The position numbers and the translations under genes were made by a program. A stretch of DNA of 8,677 nucleotides from Pseudomonadota bacterium (lineage in GTDB: Bacteria; Pseudomonadota; Gammaproteobacteria; Burkholderiales; Burkholderiaceae_C): contig JAEWVY010000384.1 of NCBI GenBank assembly GCA_023396625.1, positions 1 to 8,677 of the forward strand, read 5' to 3'. Shown piece by piece: positions 6,361 to 8,677 of the stretch. Every line of letters begins with the position of its first letter. The first letter of the stretch is position 1. The notes below the pieces were generated by a model. It was given only the letters and a program-made list of their open reading frames with translations, made no database searches and was not told where the DNA came from.

Positions 6361-8677
<2,317 letters not shown>

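Overview
The window is a high-GC (roughly two-thirds G+C) chromosomal segment. Its gene content and protein sequences fit a betaproteobacterium of the order Burkholderiales, most likely family Comamonadaceae. That placement is inferred from codon usage, the Tex sequence and the style of the encoded proteins; no marker gene proves it. Both window ends cut through genes: an O-antigen ligase/polymerase-type membrane protein on the left and the transcription accessory protein Tex on the right.

Positions 1-3122 (minus strand) hold a tightly packed probable operon, in transcription order: an HSL-family alpha/beta hydrolase, a two-domain protein that fuses a YbgC/FadM-type hotdog thioesterase to an ElaA-like GNAT acetyltransferase, and a Wzy/WaaL/PglL-type membrane protein. 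Gaps are 4 and 37 nt. Diverging from this operon across a 68-nt spacer with an imperfect palindrome is an iron-containing alcohol dehydrogenase (3191-4327, plus strand). The shared theme of the left part is small-molecule ester, acyl-CoA and alcohol metabolism; the sequence does not fix the substrate.

Positions 4328-6360 are different. A short secreted protein of unknown function (4511-5059, plus) sits in DNA much poorer in G+C than its surroundings (20 of 60 bases at 4621-4680 against 47 of 60 at 4141-4200). It faces a patatin-like acyl hydrolase (5177-6265, minus) across a 117-nt convergent spacer. The rest, from 6361 on, is tex on the minus strand.

The most interesting structure is a short degenerate repeat that occurs three times: after the alcohol dehydrogenase (4380-4415, plus), upstream of the patatin gene (6326-6292, minus), and inside the tex reading frame (7451-7485, plus, antisense to tex). 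All three share ATAGC-N7-GACC-N7-GCTGGG with exactly conserved spacing, and an AGCR/YGCT stem around a 16-nt loop in which one base pair has changed compensatorily. The copy in tex lies in a locally AT-rich patch that encodes a loop about ten residues longer than the corresponding E. coli Tex segment as I recall it, so it looks like an in-frame insertion of a mobile or dispersed repeat into an essential-type core protein domain. No tRNA, rRNA, CRISPR array, insertion sequence or prophage gene was seen.
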